Source: Rana temporaria
Taxonomy: Eukaryota > Chordata > Amphibia > Anura > Ranidae
Length of the DNA stretch: 64,000 nt
Assembly (NCBI RefSeq): GCF_905171775.1
Contig: NC_053494.1
Span: 199,723,044-199,787,043 of the forward strand
Reading direction: 5' to 3'
The notes beneath the pieces were generated by a model, which saw only the letters and a list, made by a program, of their open reading frames with translations, was not told where the DNA came from and did no database searches. Every line of letters starts with the position of its first letter. Position 1 is the stretch's first letter. Shown in pieces: positions 35,201 to 48,700 of this stretch. A program made the position numbers and the translations under genes.

Positions 35201-38200
35201 GACGTTTTGCCCAAAAACGAGCTCTCCCCCCGTCGCGTAAGCCGCGTCACGATTGGCGAAAGGAGCCGAACGGCGATGCGCATGCGCAGTATAGCGCCGA
35301 CTCGCCGTTCGGCTCCTTTCGCCAACCGTGACGTGGCTTACGCGACAGGGGAGAGCTCGTTTTTGGGCAAAACATCAATCAACAGCATGTGAGGAACGCC
35401 CACTCCCGCGGGACTCGCAACCCGGATGCACGGGTGAAGATGCTGTATCAAGGTATGTACAGCAGCAAAAAAAAAATAAGAGCCTTAATTCGATTGTAAT
35501 GTGGGGGGGCAGTGGAATAAAAAAAAGTTGTTTTTAAGGGGGAACCACCGCTTTAAGATCCGACAGTGTAAGTCAATTACACCTGTCGGATCTTTTGGCT
35601 ATCTATGCGTAACTGATTCTATGAATCAGCCGCATAGTTAGGACGGGCGGATCACAGAGATACGATGGCGTATCAGGAGATACGCCGTCGTATCTCTTTT
35701 GTGAATCTGGCCCAGAGTTACAAAGCACCACATTTCCCCAAAACGTCTTCTTATCCTGCTAGTCACTGCCTGAGACTCCAATGGGGGTTTTCCATTCGGT
35801 GAGAGATTATTGCATGATATGCAAAAGTTGTGCGACAACCGTAATCTCATTGGTTCATCTTTCAAGCTGCTTGCGATAGTTAATAGGAGTTTCTTCCCGT
35901 TTGTTCTTTCCCGGGAGACTCCAGTCATTTCCCGTTTGACCATCATAAAAACGGAAGCAAAATTTCTCCAAATAAAGAAGACAACAAAACTGTAAGTACT
36001 AAAATGTTTTTTTTACAGGAATGCGGGTCCACATTAGGGAGTGCGTGCTATACGCCGGAGCGCGCAATACCCCGATAAATACGGTATATATGGTAGAGTT
36101 TTACTTTAAGCTGCCTTTAGAGGACAGCTCCATGATCAGTAACGTTGCGATATTTGCATACTAAGTGCTTCATGATTTCAGACTTAGTAGTAACTAGAAA
36201 AAGATTAAAGTTAAGCCTCAGGCAATCTGCTAAATACACATCCGAAATTCATTTATGAGTTGTTTAACTGCCAAAAGGATTGCATTTCTGTCCATCCAGT
36301 CCTCAGACTTACACAGCCCTTCAAACACAGAACAACCAGTCCGGTGACCTGACTTTTCTCAATAGAAGTTAAGCATCAAAACCTGGTCACAGAAAAGGAG
36401 CAGCAAAAGACAGATGAGGTCACCTCTCTGCTCTCTCCTCCTAACTGCATGTCTAGTCGGCACAAGTGCATGCAGGTCATCTGATTGCGCCCCCCCACCC
36501 TCCCAGTCTGAGTGCTGCTGTACAGCAGATTTCATCTAACAGATAATAAATCAAATTCAGGCATTTACACTAGTATACATTTTTTTTTATACATACATGA
36601 GTGCCTTCTGTGGGGTTTTAATATCAAAGTTCAGTTTCAGGTAACACAAAGAAGTATTTGCAGGCTTGGGTTGCATTGCCTTTCCATACATGACATGTGG
36701 AATGCTGACCCCGATTCCACTCAGTGTAATTCCCAGAACAAGGGCTTGTTATATAAAGTTCTATCTAGATGTGACGGAGGGAGGTGGTGATGCCTACCTG
36801 GCGATGTACCCCTGGATGTGGGCACGGATGACCAAGGCTGCCCTCTTCAGTTCTTGCTCCCGACTCTTCTCCAGCCGCTGCTCCAGACCCTCTTTGAGGA
36901 ATACCTGTGGGAAAGGAGAGACACCCCCTTATGTAGGTGATAGGAGCCATAAGACATGCGGGTGACAATCTGCCGCACACCAAACCCAGTGCCCGTCCGG
37001 TGCCAAGTGCACGCCGACTCTAGTATGATCCCAGCAGCCAGAAACTCCCAGAGGAGGGAGGCTGGATGGAGGAGGAGAAAGATCTACAGATAGGAAGACG
37101 ACCAGAGAATCCGGACAGACAAAAAGACAGCTGTATAGGCAGGACATGAGACAGCAGAGATACAATGTACTGTATACACAGGGAGGCACATACTGCAATA
37201 CACAGGGAAGGACCAGGCAGGAGACTGTCCTATATATACAGGGAGGCACATACTGGAATACACAGGGAAGGACCAGGCAGGAGACTGTATTATATACACA
37301 GGGAGGCAGATACTGGAATACACAGGGAAGGACCAGGCAGGAGACTATTATATACACAGGGAGGCACATACTGGAATACACAGGGAAGGACCAGGCAGGA
37401 GACTGTCCTATATACACAGGGAGGCACATACTGGAATACACAGGGAAGGACCAGGCAGGAGACTGTCCTATATACACAGGGAGGCAGATACTGGAATACA
37501 CAGGGAAGGACCAGGCAGGAGACTGTATTATATACACAGGGAGGCAGATACTGGAATACACAGGGAAGGACCAGGCAGGAGACTGTCCTATATACACAGG
37601 GAGGCAGATACTGGAATACACAGGGAAGGACCAGGCAGGAGACTGTCCTATATACACAGGGAGGCAGATACTGGAATACACAGGGAAGGACCAGGCAGGA
37701 GACTGTCCTATATACACAGGGAGGCACATACTGGAATACACAGGGAAGGACCAGGCAGGAGACTGTATTATATACACAGGGAGGCACATACTGGAATACA
37801 CAGGGAAGGACCAGGCAGGAGACTGTCCTATATACACAGGGAGGCAGATACTGGAATACACAGGGAAGGACCAGGCAGGAGACTGTATTATATACACAGG
37901 GAGGCACATACTGGAATACACAGGGAAGGACAAGGTGCTTAAATATTTACAGCAGGACTAGGCAGGTGACTGCACTAAATACATAGGGAGGTAGGCAGTG
38001 GAATGTACATAGTAGGACATGGCAGGTGACTGTACTATATACATTGGGGAGGGAAGCAGTGGAGTCACTGTATTATATACAAAGGCTGGCACTGGAGTGC
38101 ACAGGGCAGAGAAGCAGGCATATGGAACACACAAGGCAGGGGGGCAGGCAGCACAGGGGCACCGGGGAGCAGGCAGCACAGGGGCACCGGGGAGCAGGCA

Positions 38201-40289
38201 GCACAGGGGCACCGGGGAGCAGGCAGCACAGGGGCACCGGGGAGCAGGCAGCACAGGGGCACCGGGGAGCAGGCAGCACAGGGGCACCGGGGAGCAGGCA
38301 GACCTGGAGTCACAAGGCAAAGGGCGCACAAGGAAAAGGGGGAGGCAGCACAGGGGCACAAGGCAAATAAGCAGATCACTGTAGAGTTTATGAAAATGGA
38401 GCCAGTGGAATGCAAAAAGGACAGAACCCACTAGACATAGGAATATACAGGAGGACAGAAGCATGTAGAACAAAGAATCTGTGGAATATACAGGACAGTT
38501 GGGCAGGTCACCGTACTGTACACATAAGAGACACTCAGGAAGGAAGGACAGCGGGGAGGGAAGGAAGAGACACAGGGGACAGAAGGCCGGATAGGTAAAT
38601 GGGAAACTCACAAAGAAGGAGACTGGGAGATGAAGGAAATGGACATATACAGTGCACAGCATAACAATAGAATGCAGACAAGAAGAATGTAGAATATCTT
38701 GAAGCCTCTATAGAGACAGCAGCATACAAGTGAATTGCTGGTAGGAAATAAACCCCAGATATACACAACCTGTTTACAGCCAGGAGAAGATGCCACTGCT
38801 CCGCTGCACACTCCCTCATTACTCGCTAAGAAGCTTTTCTTTCTCTATACTGTACAAGTGATTGCAGCTGTTTTATTTAGTTAAAAAATTATGACAAAGA
38901 ATCCCCCCCCCCGCCTTTGCATTGCCGGCTTCCTTCCAGAAGCTGTTCCTTCCGTTCACAAACAATCGACGGGGGAGAGAGCACATGGAGCAGTCACTGC
39001 GCTGGCTGGAAGAAGGCGCAGACATGTACACTGCCCACATCCCTGGCACTGGGCTGCTGAGCAATCTAAGGACATAACTGGAGCATGGAAAGTCTATGGG
39101 GCATATGATATGATATCACAGTGCAGAGCTAGAATATACTGTAACCCAAAGCAAACAATCAGAATGTTGCTTTCAATAGTCTAATATAGTTAGCTTTGTG
39201 AAAGGAGGACTGTGATTGGCTGCTGAGTGTTACCGAGAGTATAGAGAAACTTTTAGCAGGAAAGTCTGTTTGTGACAGAGAGCAGGAGAAGAGAGCCAAC
39301 CATAACAGAGGGCAGGAAGAGAGAGACGACCATAAGAGGGGGCAGGAAGAGAGACGGCCATAACAGAGGGCAGCAAGAGAGAGGCGACCATATCAGGGGG
39401 CAGGAAGAGAGAGGCGACCATAACAGGGGGCAGGAAGAGAGAGGCGACCATAACAGGGGGCAGGAAGAGAGAGGCGACCATAACAGGGGGCAGGAAGAGA
39501 GACGGCTATAACAGAGGGCAAGGAAGAGAAAGACGACCATAACAGAGGGCAGGAAGAGAGAGGCGACCATAACAGGGGGCAGGAAGAGAGAGGCGACCAT
39601 AACAGGGGGCAGGAAGAGAGAGGCGACCATAACAGAGGGCAGGAAGAGAGAGACGGCCATAAGAGGGGGCAGGAAGAGAGACGGCCATAACAGAGGGCAG
39701 CAAGCGAGAGGCGACCATATCAGGGGGCAGGAAGAGAGAGGCGACCATAACAGGGGGCAGGAAGAGAGAGACGGCCATAACAGGGGGCAGGAAGAGAGAC
39801 GGCCATAACAGAGGGCAAGGAAGAGAAAGACGACCATAACAGAGGGCAGGAAGAGAGAGGCGACCATAACAGGGGGCAGGAAGAGAGAGGCGACCATAAC
39901 AGGGGGCAGGAAGAGAGAGACGACCATAACAGAGGGCAGGAAGAGAGAGAAAGAGGACCATCACAGATAGCAGAAAGAGAACCAGCCATGACAGAGAGCA
40001 GGAAAAGAGAAACAACTATAACAGAGAGCTGGCGATAACAGAGACAGAACGAGAGAGCTGACCAAAACAGAGGGTAGTAAGAGAGAGCGGACCATAACAG
40101 AGGATAGTAAGAAAGCGCTGACCATAAAATGGAGCAGGAAAAAAGCTGGCCAGGACAGAGAGCAGGAAGAAAGTCGACCATAACAGAGAGCAGGAAGAGA
40201 GAACCAGCTATGACAGACAGCAAATAAGAGAGACGAGAGAGAGCTGATCACGACAAAGGTGAGAATGGGTGAGAGCTGGTCATAACAAA

Positions 40290-40328
<39 letters not shown>

Positions 40329-42670
40329 TCCTAAAAGAGAGCAGGAAGAGAGAGCGCTGGTCATGTCAGAGACGAGGAAAAGAGAACTGGTCATGACAAA
40401 CAGGAGGAAAAGATAGCTGGGTCATGATGATGAGGCGGGAAAGCGATGATGAGCGAGCTGGCCATGATAGGGAGCAAGAAGAGAGCGAGCTGGCCATGAT
40501 AGGGAGCAAGAAGAGAGAGCGAGCTAGCCATGATAGGTACCAAGAACAGAGAGCGAGCGGGCCATGATAGCAAGCAAGAACAGAGAGCGAGCGGGCCATG
40601 ATATCGAGCAAGAACAGAGAGCGAGCTGGCCATGATATCGAGCAAGAACAGAGAGCGAGCTGGCCATGATAGCGAGCAAGAAGAGAGCGGGCCATGATAG
40701 CGAGCAAGAAGAGAGCGCGAGCGGGCCATGATAGCGAGCAAGAACAGAGAGCGAGCGGGCCATGATAGCGAGCAAGAACAGAGAGCGAGCTGGCCATGAT
40801 AGCGAGCAAGAACAGAGAGCGAGCTGGCCATGATAGCGAGCAAGAACAGAGAGCGAGCTGGCCAAGATAGCGAGAAAGAAGAGAGAGCGAGCTGGTCAGA
40901 CATCAGAAAGAGAGTGGGTTGTGTTGGCAGAACACTAGAGGTAGAGAAGTTTATTATGAGATTGTGCACCATCATAAAGGACATATACACTACATAAACC
41001 AATGCACTCATATATTATTGCAATCTAATAAAGTGACAATCTGAAAAAGTACAGAACTTGCTGGATATTTTTTTCAGCTACATAGACATAGAGCTGATGT
41101 GTGCATCCATAGACGAGTGCAGCCACCAATTAATTGTACATTTTCAGTCACTGGAGAAGATAAAATAATGGGATTGGGTAATATTGTCAGACACTCCATT
41201 TCTTCAAGCTTTCTTGCTCCAGTGCTTCTCCATCAGCTGCTTTAGCTCTATCAAGGATAAACACTACACAATCAGGGTTAACATCCAAATTAACTGCAAT
41301 AACATTCCTGCTCTGTTAATAAAGCCTGCTCTTCAATCAAGGCACAAAAACGAGCACAGCAAAGACACTGGGAGCTGCCTGCAACCATACGCAGAACAAA
41401 GAGGCCTTGTTCTGTGTGGCAAGCCTGAGGCAACAGGCTTCTTCATGGCCTCCACAATAGCCTTGTGTGCCTCGCCTGCGCTGGCAGCCATCCACCAGCT
41501 CCCGACTTGTGCCACCCAACGAGGGAAAGCTTCATGTGACTCCTCTCTGCTCTGTCTGTCACACATCTCCAATGTGATGTCACCCTGCCTCTGACCCAAA
41601 CAATCCCCCCCTTTACTCCCTCGCCCACCACCCCACGCCACAGGGAGGAGTATCACGCCAAACATATCAGTCACGCCGGTTTTAGAATTGAAACAAAACG
41701 ATTGTCTCAGAGAAGAACAATAGCCGTTTCATAACGTTCAGAATATTTAATACGACATTTCATTAGAAAAGAATCCACCAAGAAATACTGATCATTATAT
41801 TTCCATAGGAATGGGGCATCTCACCCTGATCACTGTATTGTATTGTACTCTAAAATTCTTCCCATCATGGTCATAATGAATAATTCCACAAATGCAACTT
41901 TCTGCAAATACCGATTCATAAACCTAATAATTTTCTAATTATAAATGGCTTCCCAAAATTGTGTTGCTCCATCAAACTCTGCAGCATGTTACAGAGTTTC
42001 ATTATATTTGGTCTTACCTGTTTACTCTGTTACCCCATCAACATGATAAATACATTTTCCTGCTATTCCTCTTACAGCATACCATGGATCATGGATACCA
42101 TGGATCAGCTATGCCCCTTGACCCCAATAGGACAACCCTGCTAGCTAAAAAAAAGGAATACCTACCCTGAGTTCTTTATTTTGTCCTTGCTTCACCTTCA
42201 CCTTACTGGATTACCCCTACCACACCCCATCCTGGTTCAGCCTCTTTAAGGTGGACAGCACCCACCTTGTATGGCAAGTCCTACTTTTCGGGTCTGGTTA
42301 TTTAATAGAATAAACTGCCATTTTGTTTCCATGATAGACAGATCATATGCTGTTCCTCGCTCTCATGCCAACTTTCTAGGGGCTCTCATGACAGTATACC
42401 ATGGCATCAATCACGTGGTTATAGTTATCTTTCTTCCCTTACTTTAGTTTTGACTTTCTAGGACTCAGGGGTGTCCAAACTTTTTTTTAAAGAGGGCCAG
42501 ATTTGATGAAGTGAACATGCGTGAGGGCCGACCATTTTGCCTGGTATTCTTTGAAACATTAAAATTCAATCTAAGTGTGTTCGTCTGAGCAACTGATACA
42601 TGGCCCAACAAGAATTCTCTTGCCTTTGTGGCGGTGTGTGGTGAAGAGATGAGCTTGGGCGTGTTATTTG

Positions 42671-42717
<47 letters not shown>

Positions 42718-45700
42718 CTATGTGTTTTGTGGCCCCAACCAATCCCTGAGTGCCGCTCAGAACCAAGGATGAGCTTAGTCGCATTATTTGGATATACCGT
42801 ATTTATCAGCGTATAACACGCACAGGCATATAACACCCACCTTCACTTTAAGAGGGAAGTTTCAGGGGGGGGGGGGGGGAAACGTACATTTTAAATAAAG
42901 AACTGTGAAGCAAAATAAGGGTCAGTGCCCATCTGCAGCCTCACCCTTGCCATGAATGCAGCCTCACCATTGGCATGAATGCAGCCTGATCAATGCCCAT
43001 CTGCAGTCTCAGAGGAGACAGGGAGGAGGCAGGACGAGCGCCAACAGATTACATACAGGAAAATCTCCTGTTAACACGGCATACTCTTTAATACAAAGTC
43101 CCACCTCCTATGATAGACAGAACAATCATCCAATGGCAGCCCAGAAGACGGGACTTCCTATTGCAGACATCGCCGAGTAAACAGGAGGATCTCCTGTATG
43201 TAATCTGACGGCGCTCGTCCCGCCCCCTCCCTGTCCCCGCAGATAAATACAGTATATATCTTTTGTGGCCACAAAAGATATAGATATATACAAATTACCA
43301 GGGGGGGGGGCCGGACTTTGTACATGCCTGTTCTAAGTACTTTTTATGATACTTTGTCACAAGATGTGCCAGGAATAAAGAGAACTGTTGTCAAATTCTT
43401 GCCATCATTTTTCTTTCCTACACCCCATGACAGCATAGTTTTCAACCCCAGTAACCAACTATAGAATGCTGGGTAGGGATCATCTCTTCCTTATTGTTAG
43501 CTAGCTAGGTGGTCCTATTGGGTTTAAGGAGCAGAGCTGGCCTGTGATATCCAGTAGCCCAGAAAAGAAAATGATGGCAAGTATTGGTCAATAACTTACC
43601 GTATATTTTCTTTAATAATTTATTTTATTGAAGTTTACAAAAGAGGAAATTGGCCATTAAGTGCATCACATGCATAGTGGTTGATTTACTAAAGTCAAAA
43701 CGACTATGTACTTTGCAAGTGCAGTTGCTCCAGAGCTTAGTAAATGAGAGAAAGCTCTGCTGACCTCCATCATCCAATCGTGTGCAAGCAAAAATCATTT
43801 TTTTTTTATTTTCTTTTCATGTGATTGGATATTCTTTTCAAAGTGAAGCTTCACTTCATTTACTAAGTTTTGGAGAAATTGCACTTGCAAAGCAGTTTAT
43901 TTGCCTTTAGTAAATCCACCCCATAGAGTCACATATGTAAAAATAAGGGTTTGAATAAAGAATCTGGGATAAAATCACCGGGCTGGAAAAAACGAATGGG
44001 TGGGTCATATATGCAATTCCACAGGGGGGGGGGGGTATAGTCCTCACTAAATTGGGATAGATTAGGCATTTTGTGCTGTTGGTGTCCCATCAATCGGGGA
44101 GGGGGGGTTGCTCCAGCCAGTCTGGGTAATACTATTGAGCGTAATGAAAGCAATGGGCTTGTGTGCCGCCTTTACAGAGCACATTCAGTATGAATCCTCT
44201 GCCAACACACTTAATGGACCAGTAATAAGCTCAATATTTTTATTTTACCCGATAAACCAAACCAAAAAATGGAATGCACATTGTGGTGGGCTGGGGTGCA
44301 ATGGCCTCTACGATAAAATGTATGTGGTTGCAATTTATGGCAACACCAGAAAAAGTGTGCAAACAGGCATTGTGGATACACGTGCATTATCCAAAATGGG
44401 TTTCTTAAATCTGATCGCTTACCTTGGTCTTGCCAAGTTGCCACTCTTTCTTGGAGGCATCAAAAGTCTGAAGGAGGGCAGCACACCTCCCCTTCACGTC
44501 GTCTGTACCTTTGATGTTACTCAGCAGCATCTTATACCTGTAATAAGATAATCGGTATTTAAGGGCAGTGCTCAGATAAAAATAGAAAATACCTTTAGTA
44601 CCCAATCTAAAGTTGTATGATGTGGTCTAGCCGCAGATTCTTATCCAGGTGTACAAGGACTTCTAAAAAGGTTCCTCAAATATATATTTTCCAGTATGTC
44701 TTTTTTTTATGATTACCAATGTAGAAATGCATTTTTTAGCTTTTGGATATAGCAGAGAGAAGAGTTAGAAACGTATAATCCAACCTGCCCTCCTCAACCA
44801 GGGTTCCTTGGAACCCTAGGTTCTTCCAGATGTTGCTGGAGGTTCCTTGAACAAGAAGCAATTTCTGTCTTTCAGATCATTTCCCACTGAAAATATTGAT
44901 CTTTTTATCTATTTAGAAGAGAAAAATTACTCCCAATGACCACAAATATTAGGAGCATTCTTTCTAGTAACCGAAACACTCCTGTACAGTGAGCTGTCAA
45001 CGTAGTAATTATTAGCAGGGGTTCCCCAAGACCTATTATTTCAAGGGTTCCTCCATTTTAAAAAGGCTGTTCTAATCACTTTCTCTTGTGTCATTAGCAA
45101 CAGAAGAAAGGGGAAGTTTCACAGGTAGAGATAAAAAAGTAAAATGGATCAGGAATTGAAACTCCACAAGTCAATAGTCCAGATACAAATTTTATTGCAA
45201 TGGACATTTAATAGAAGACCTTCCGAAAGGGCCCGAACTCGCCCCCTCAAACAGGGCCTAAAAATGGGAAAAACTATTTATGTGGACTGGACAATGGAAG
45301 CAATGGGTTTGATTTTCTAAAACTGGAGAGTGCAAAATCTGGAGCTCTGCATAGAAACCAATCAGCTTCCAGGCTTTCTTGTCAAAGCTTAATTGAACAA
45401 GCTGAAGTTATAAGCCGATTGGCTACAATGCACTGCTGCACCAGATTTTGCACGCTCCAGTTTTAGTAAATCAAACGCATTGTTTGTAGCATTGGCTAAA
45501 GCACTCAAAAAGCGCAAGTTATTTTATAAAGTCTTCTACTTGATCTTACATTGGAATAAATTTGTATCTGGACTGTCAACGGGTGGTGTGGCACTTCATC
45601 CCCAGATCCATTTAGGCCGGCCACACGTGGCTCGAATCACTGCCTGTTCAGCAGGAACCGGCCAAGATTCTAACCATTATTGGGCAGGCTAAATGATCGA

Positions 45701-48700
45701 TCAATCAACTTTGGGACAACAAGCCTGCCGGATTCTCTTGCGATTGTGGCTTGCTGCTATAGCATGGTTTTCTCCTGGTGGGGACGGCTTACCTGATTCG
45801 TGCAACAATATTGCACAGAAAAGTTCCATACTTTATCTTCTGGCAGTCCCCGCAGCGCTGTCACCTTCTCCCTGCTCTGGGGAGGCTAGAAGAAGGCGAC
45901 AGCGCTGCCGGGGACTGCCAAAGAAAAAGTATGGAACTTTTCTGTGCAAGATTTATTTTCTTCCATAGAAAGTGGGTGCTAAGGAGGAACCCATGTGTGC
46001 AAACAGACACACATAGCAGCAGCAAGCCATGCCCCCACTCCTCCTCACAGCAGGTTGACTGACACCAGCAGGAGCCTATGACTCCCTTGTCCTCAGTGTC
46101 TCCTGTGAAAGCTGAAATAAGCCAGTTAAGTGTTTGGGGGGGGGGGGGGGCCTACAAGAGATAGTGGGTAGACATGTGCATTTTGTTTAGTTCCGAATTA
46201 GTTTAACATTGACAAATTCGTTAATTCCTAATCTTCCGAAACTCCAAAAGTCCGAAACTCCAAAAGTCCGAAACTCCAAGGTAAAAAAAATTAAAAATTT
46301 TAAAGAATGTAACGAAAACGAATGTATTTTTTGGCAGTGCACATGTCCAATAGTGGGGTGTTTTTTTTACCTTCATGCAGAGAATGCATTAAGGTAAAAA
46401 AACTTTTAGGCCCAGATTCACAACCGAGATACGACGGCGTATCTCCAGATACGCCATCGTATCTCTGCATTGTGCCGTCGTATCTATGCGCCTGATTCTT
46501 AGAATCAGTTACGCATAGATATCTGTTAGATCCGACAGGCGTAAGTCTCTTACACCGTCGGATCGTAACTGCATTTTTACGCTGGCCGCTAGGGGCGTGT
46601 AAGCCGATTTACGTGTCGAAATATGTAAATCAGCTAGATACTAATTCCCGAACGTACGCCCATCCGACGCAGTAAAGTTACGCCGTTTACGTTAGGCTTT
46701 TCCCGGCGCATAGTTACCCCTGTTATATGGTGGCGTAAGTGCGGCGTAAGAATGATAAGTATGGCCGTCGTTCCCGCAACGAAATTTGAAAATTTTACGT
46801 TGTTTGCGTAACTCGTCCGTGAATGGGGCTGGACGTAATTTACGTTCACGTCAAAACCAATACGTCCTTGCGGCGTATTAGGAGCATATTAGGAGCAATG
46901 CACACTGGGAGATTTCCACGGACGGCGCATGCGCCGTTCATGAAAAACGTCAATCACGTCGGGTCACAGCACATTTACATAAAACACACCCCCCTGTTCC
47001 AAATTGTAATTAGGCGGGCTTACGCCGGCCGATTTAGGCTATGCCGCTGCAACTTACGGAACAAGTGCTTTGAGAATACAGCACTTGCCCGTCTAAGTTG
47101 CTGAGGCGTAACCTAAATCGGATATGTTACGCCGCCGCAAAAATACGCCGTTCTACGAGAATCTGGCTCTTAGACTTTAGAACCACTACTGTGAATACAA
47201 TAGGTAAAGGTGAGAGGTCTTGCCCACAAAAGCCAATCAGCGGTGTCCATCACCTGGCAATGAAGTCCTGGTATTGTCTGCGGACAGGGTACCCGGCCCT
47301 CCTGATCTTCACAGTCTCCAACATTCCAGAGTATCTCAGCTGGTTCAGGACAATGTCTGGGCAGAATTTACTTGGCAGCTGTAAGAAAAGACAAGACAAC
47401 TCAACACAACAAACCACAGGAAAGTACAAATGAATCTACGACCCAAAAAAAGAGGCTCTATGGCATAGGAATAGTCACTGCATACCTCCCAACTTCACAA
47501 ACACCTTTTAGCACAAAATATGAAGGCAAAAAGGACCCACCCTTGCTAAGCCTCAAATTACCGGAACCATGAAATGGCCTACAAAATGACTGGTTACACC
47601 TACACTACCATTTTACTTTTTTTGCTGGCTTTTCTTTATAATGCAAGAATTTTGAGGTTGGATAAAAGGTTGGGAAGGTTTTGTAGCACCTTTTGTTAAA
47701 TAGTCCATGTTTTATACATTTCTCTACATCCGACCAAAAGGTTGGACAACTGCAGAGAGAAGAAGGGCAGAAGGACTTGACTCCACAATTAATGGACAGT
47801 TGGGAGCCATGCACAATTGCACAACATGAATTACTTTCTTGGAATTAATTGCGCTATATGCGATTCCAGGAGTTCCTTACTTTTTGGCTAGCAGTTCTTC
47901 ACTAGAATGGAAATCCCTAATTTTCAGCACATTCATATTATTGCACCCCCAACATTTTATTGCTGTCTGGGCCCCCCCCCCCCCCTCCATTATGGGGATC
48001 CATTTGCCTCCATTTTCTCTCTTAAGGTATAACTAAAAGAAAAAAAAATGTTTTTTAGTTTTGGATAGAGTGAAGATGGATTGGAACACCTGTCAGTTTT
48101 TATTGCAGTCTGTGCCCCCGTAGAGATTACCCCTCTATTTTTCCTGTTTCCAATTATCATTGAAAGTAAAAGAAATCCCCCAATTTTTTTTTAGGTTGTC
48201 CCCAGAAAAGTAATGGAGGGGAAACTAAATCTGGTGACCTGGGGGTCCCCAAGGAATTGCCTTAATTTGTAGAGATTTCTTCTCACTTCCTGTTTGGCTA
48301 TGGGACAGGAAGTGAATGTAAATCTTTCTAGTGGGACAGAGGAGAGAGAGAGAGAAAGATCCGATTTGCAGGAGTGTCCTTACCTTCTGTGTGTTGGGTT
48401 TAATGCAGCGGATGAAGAATGGGTTTGAAGTGCCGAGCATTGCCATGAGGGAATGGAGGGATTCCTAAATACACAGAAAAGATTAGGACCTTACTTGTCT
48501 ATATAACCTCCATTACAACAAAAAAATAAAACAGATGCAGAAAAAGAAACGGATCAGATTTAACGTCTTCAAAGCACAGGAGTAGGACAACAATCTGGAT
48601 TTTTTTTTTTAAGGGGCAGAGCAATTTAAACGACTCAAATTTAAAATTTAAAGCAAGTTGGCATTTTTTTAACTGACGGTTAAATAACCTATGGGGCCCA

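Noticed and set aside
37169..37930. CRISPR-like regular repeat
   Set aside because: No unique spacers; continuous tandem units in a eukaryotic intron.
36929..38662. Open frames up to 334 codons on both strands
   Set aside because: Products of the 60-bp and 25-bp arrays; both strands and multiple frames are open equally.
39230..41011. Leucine/serine-rich open frames resembling membrane proteins on the minus strand
   Set aside because: Translation of GA-rich arrays; hydrophobicity is an effect of C/T-rich codons.
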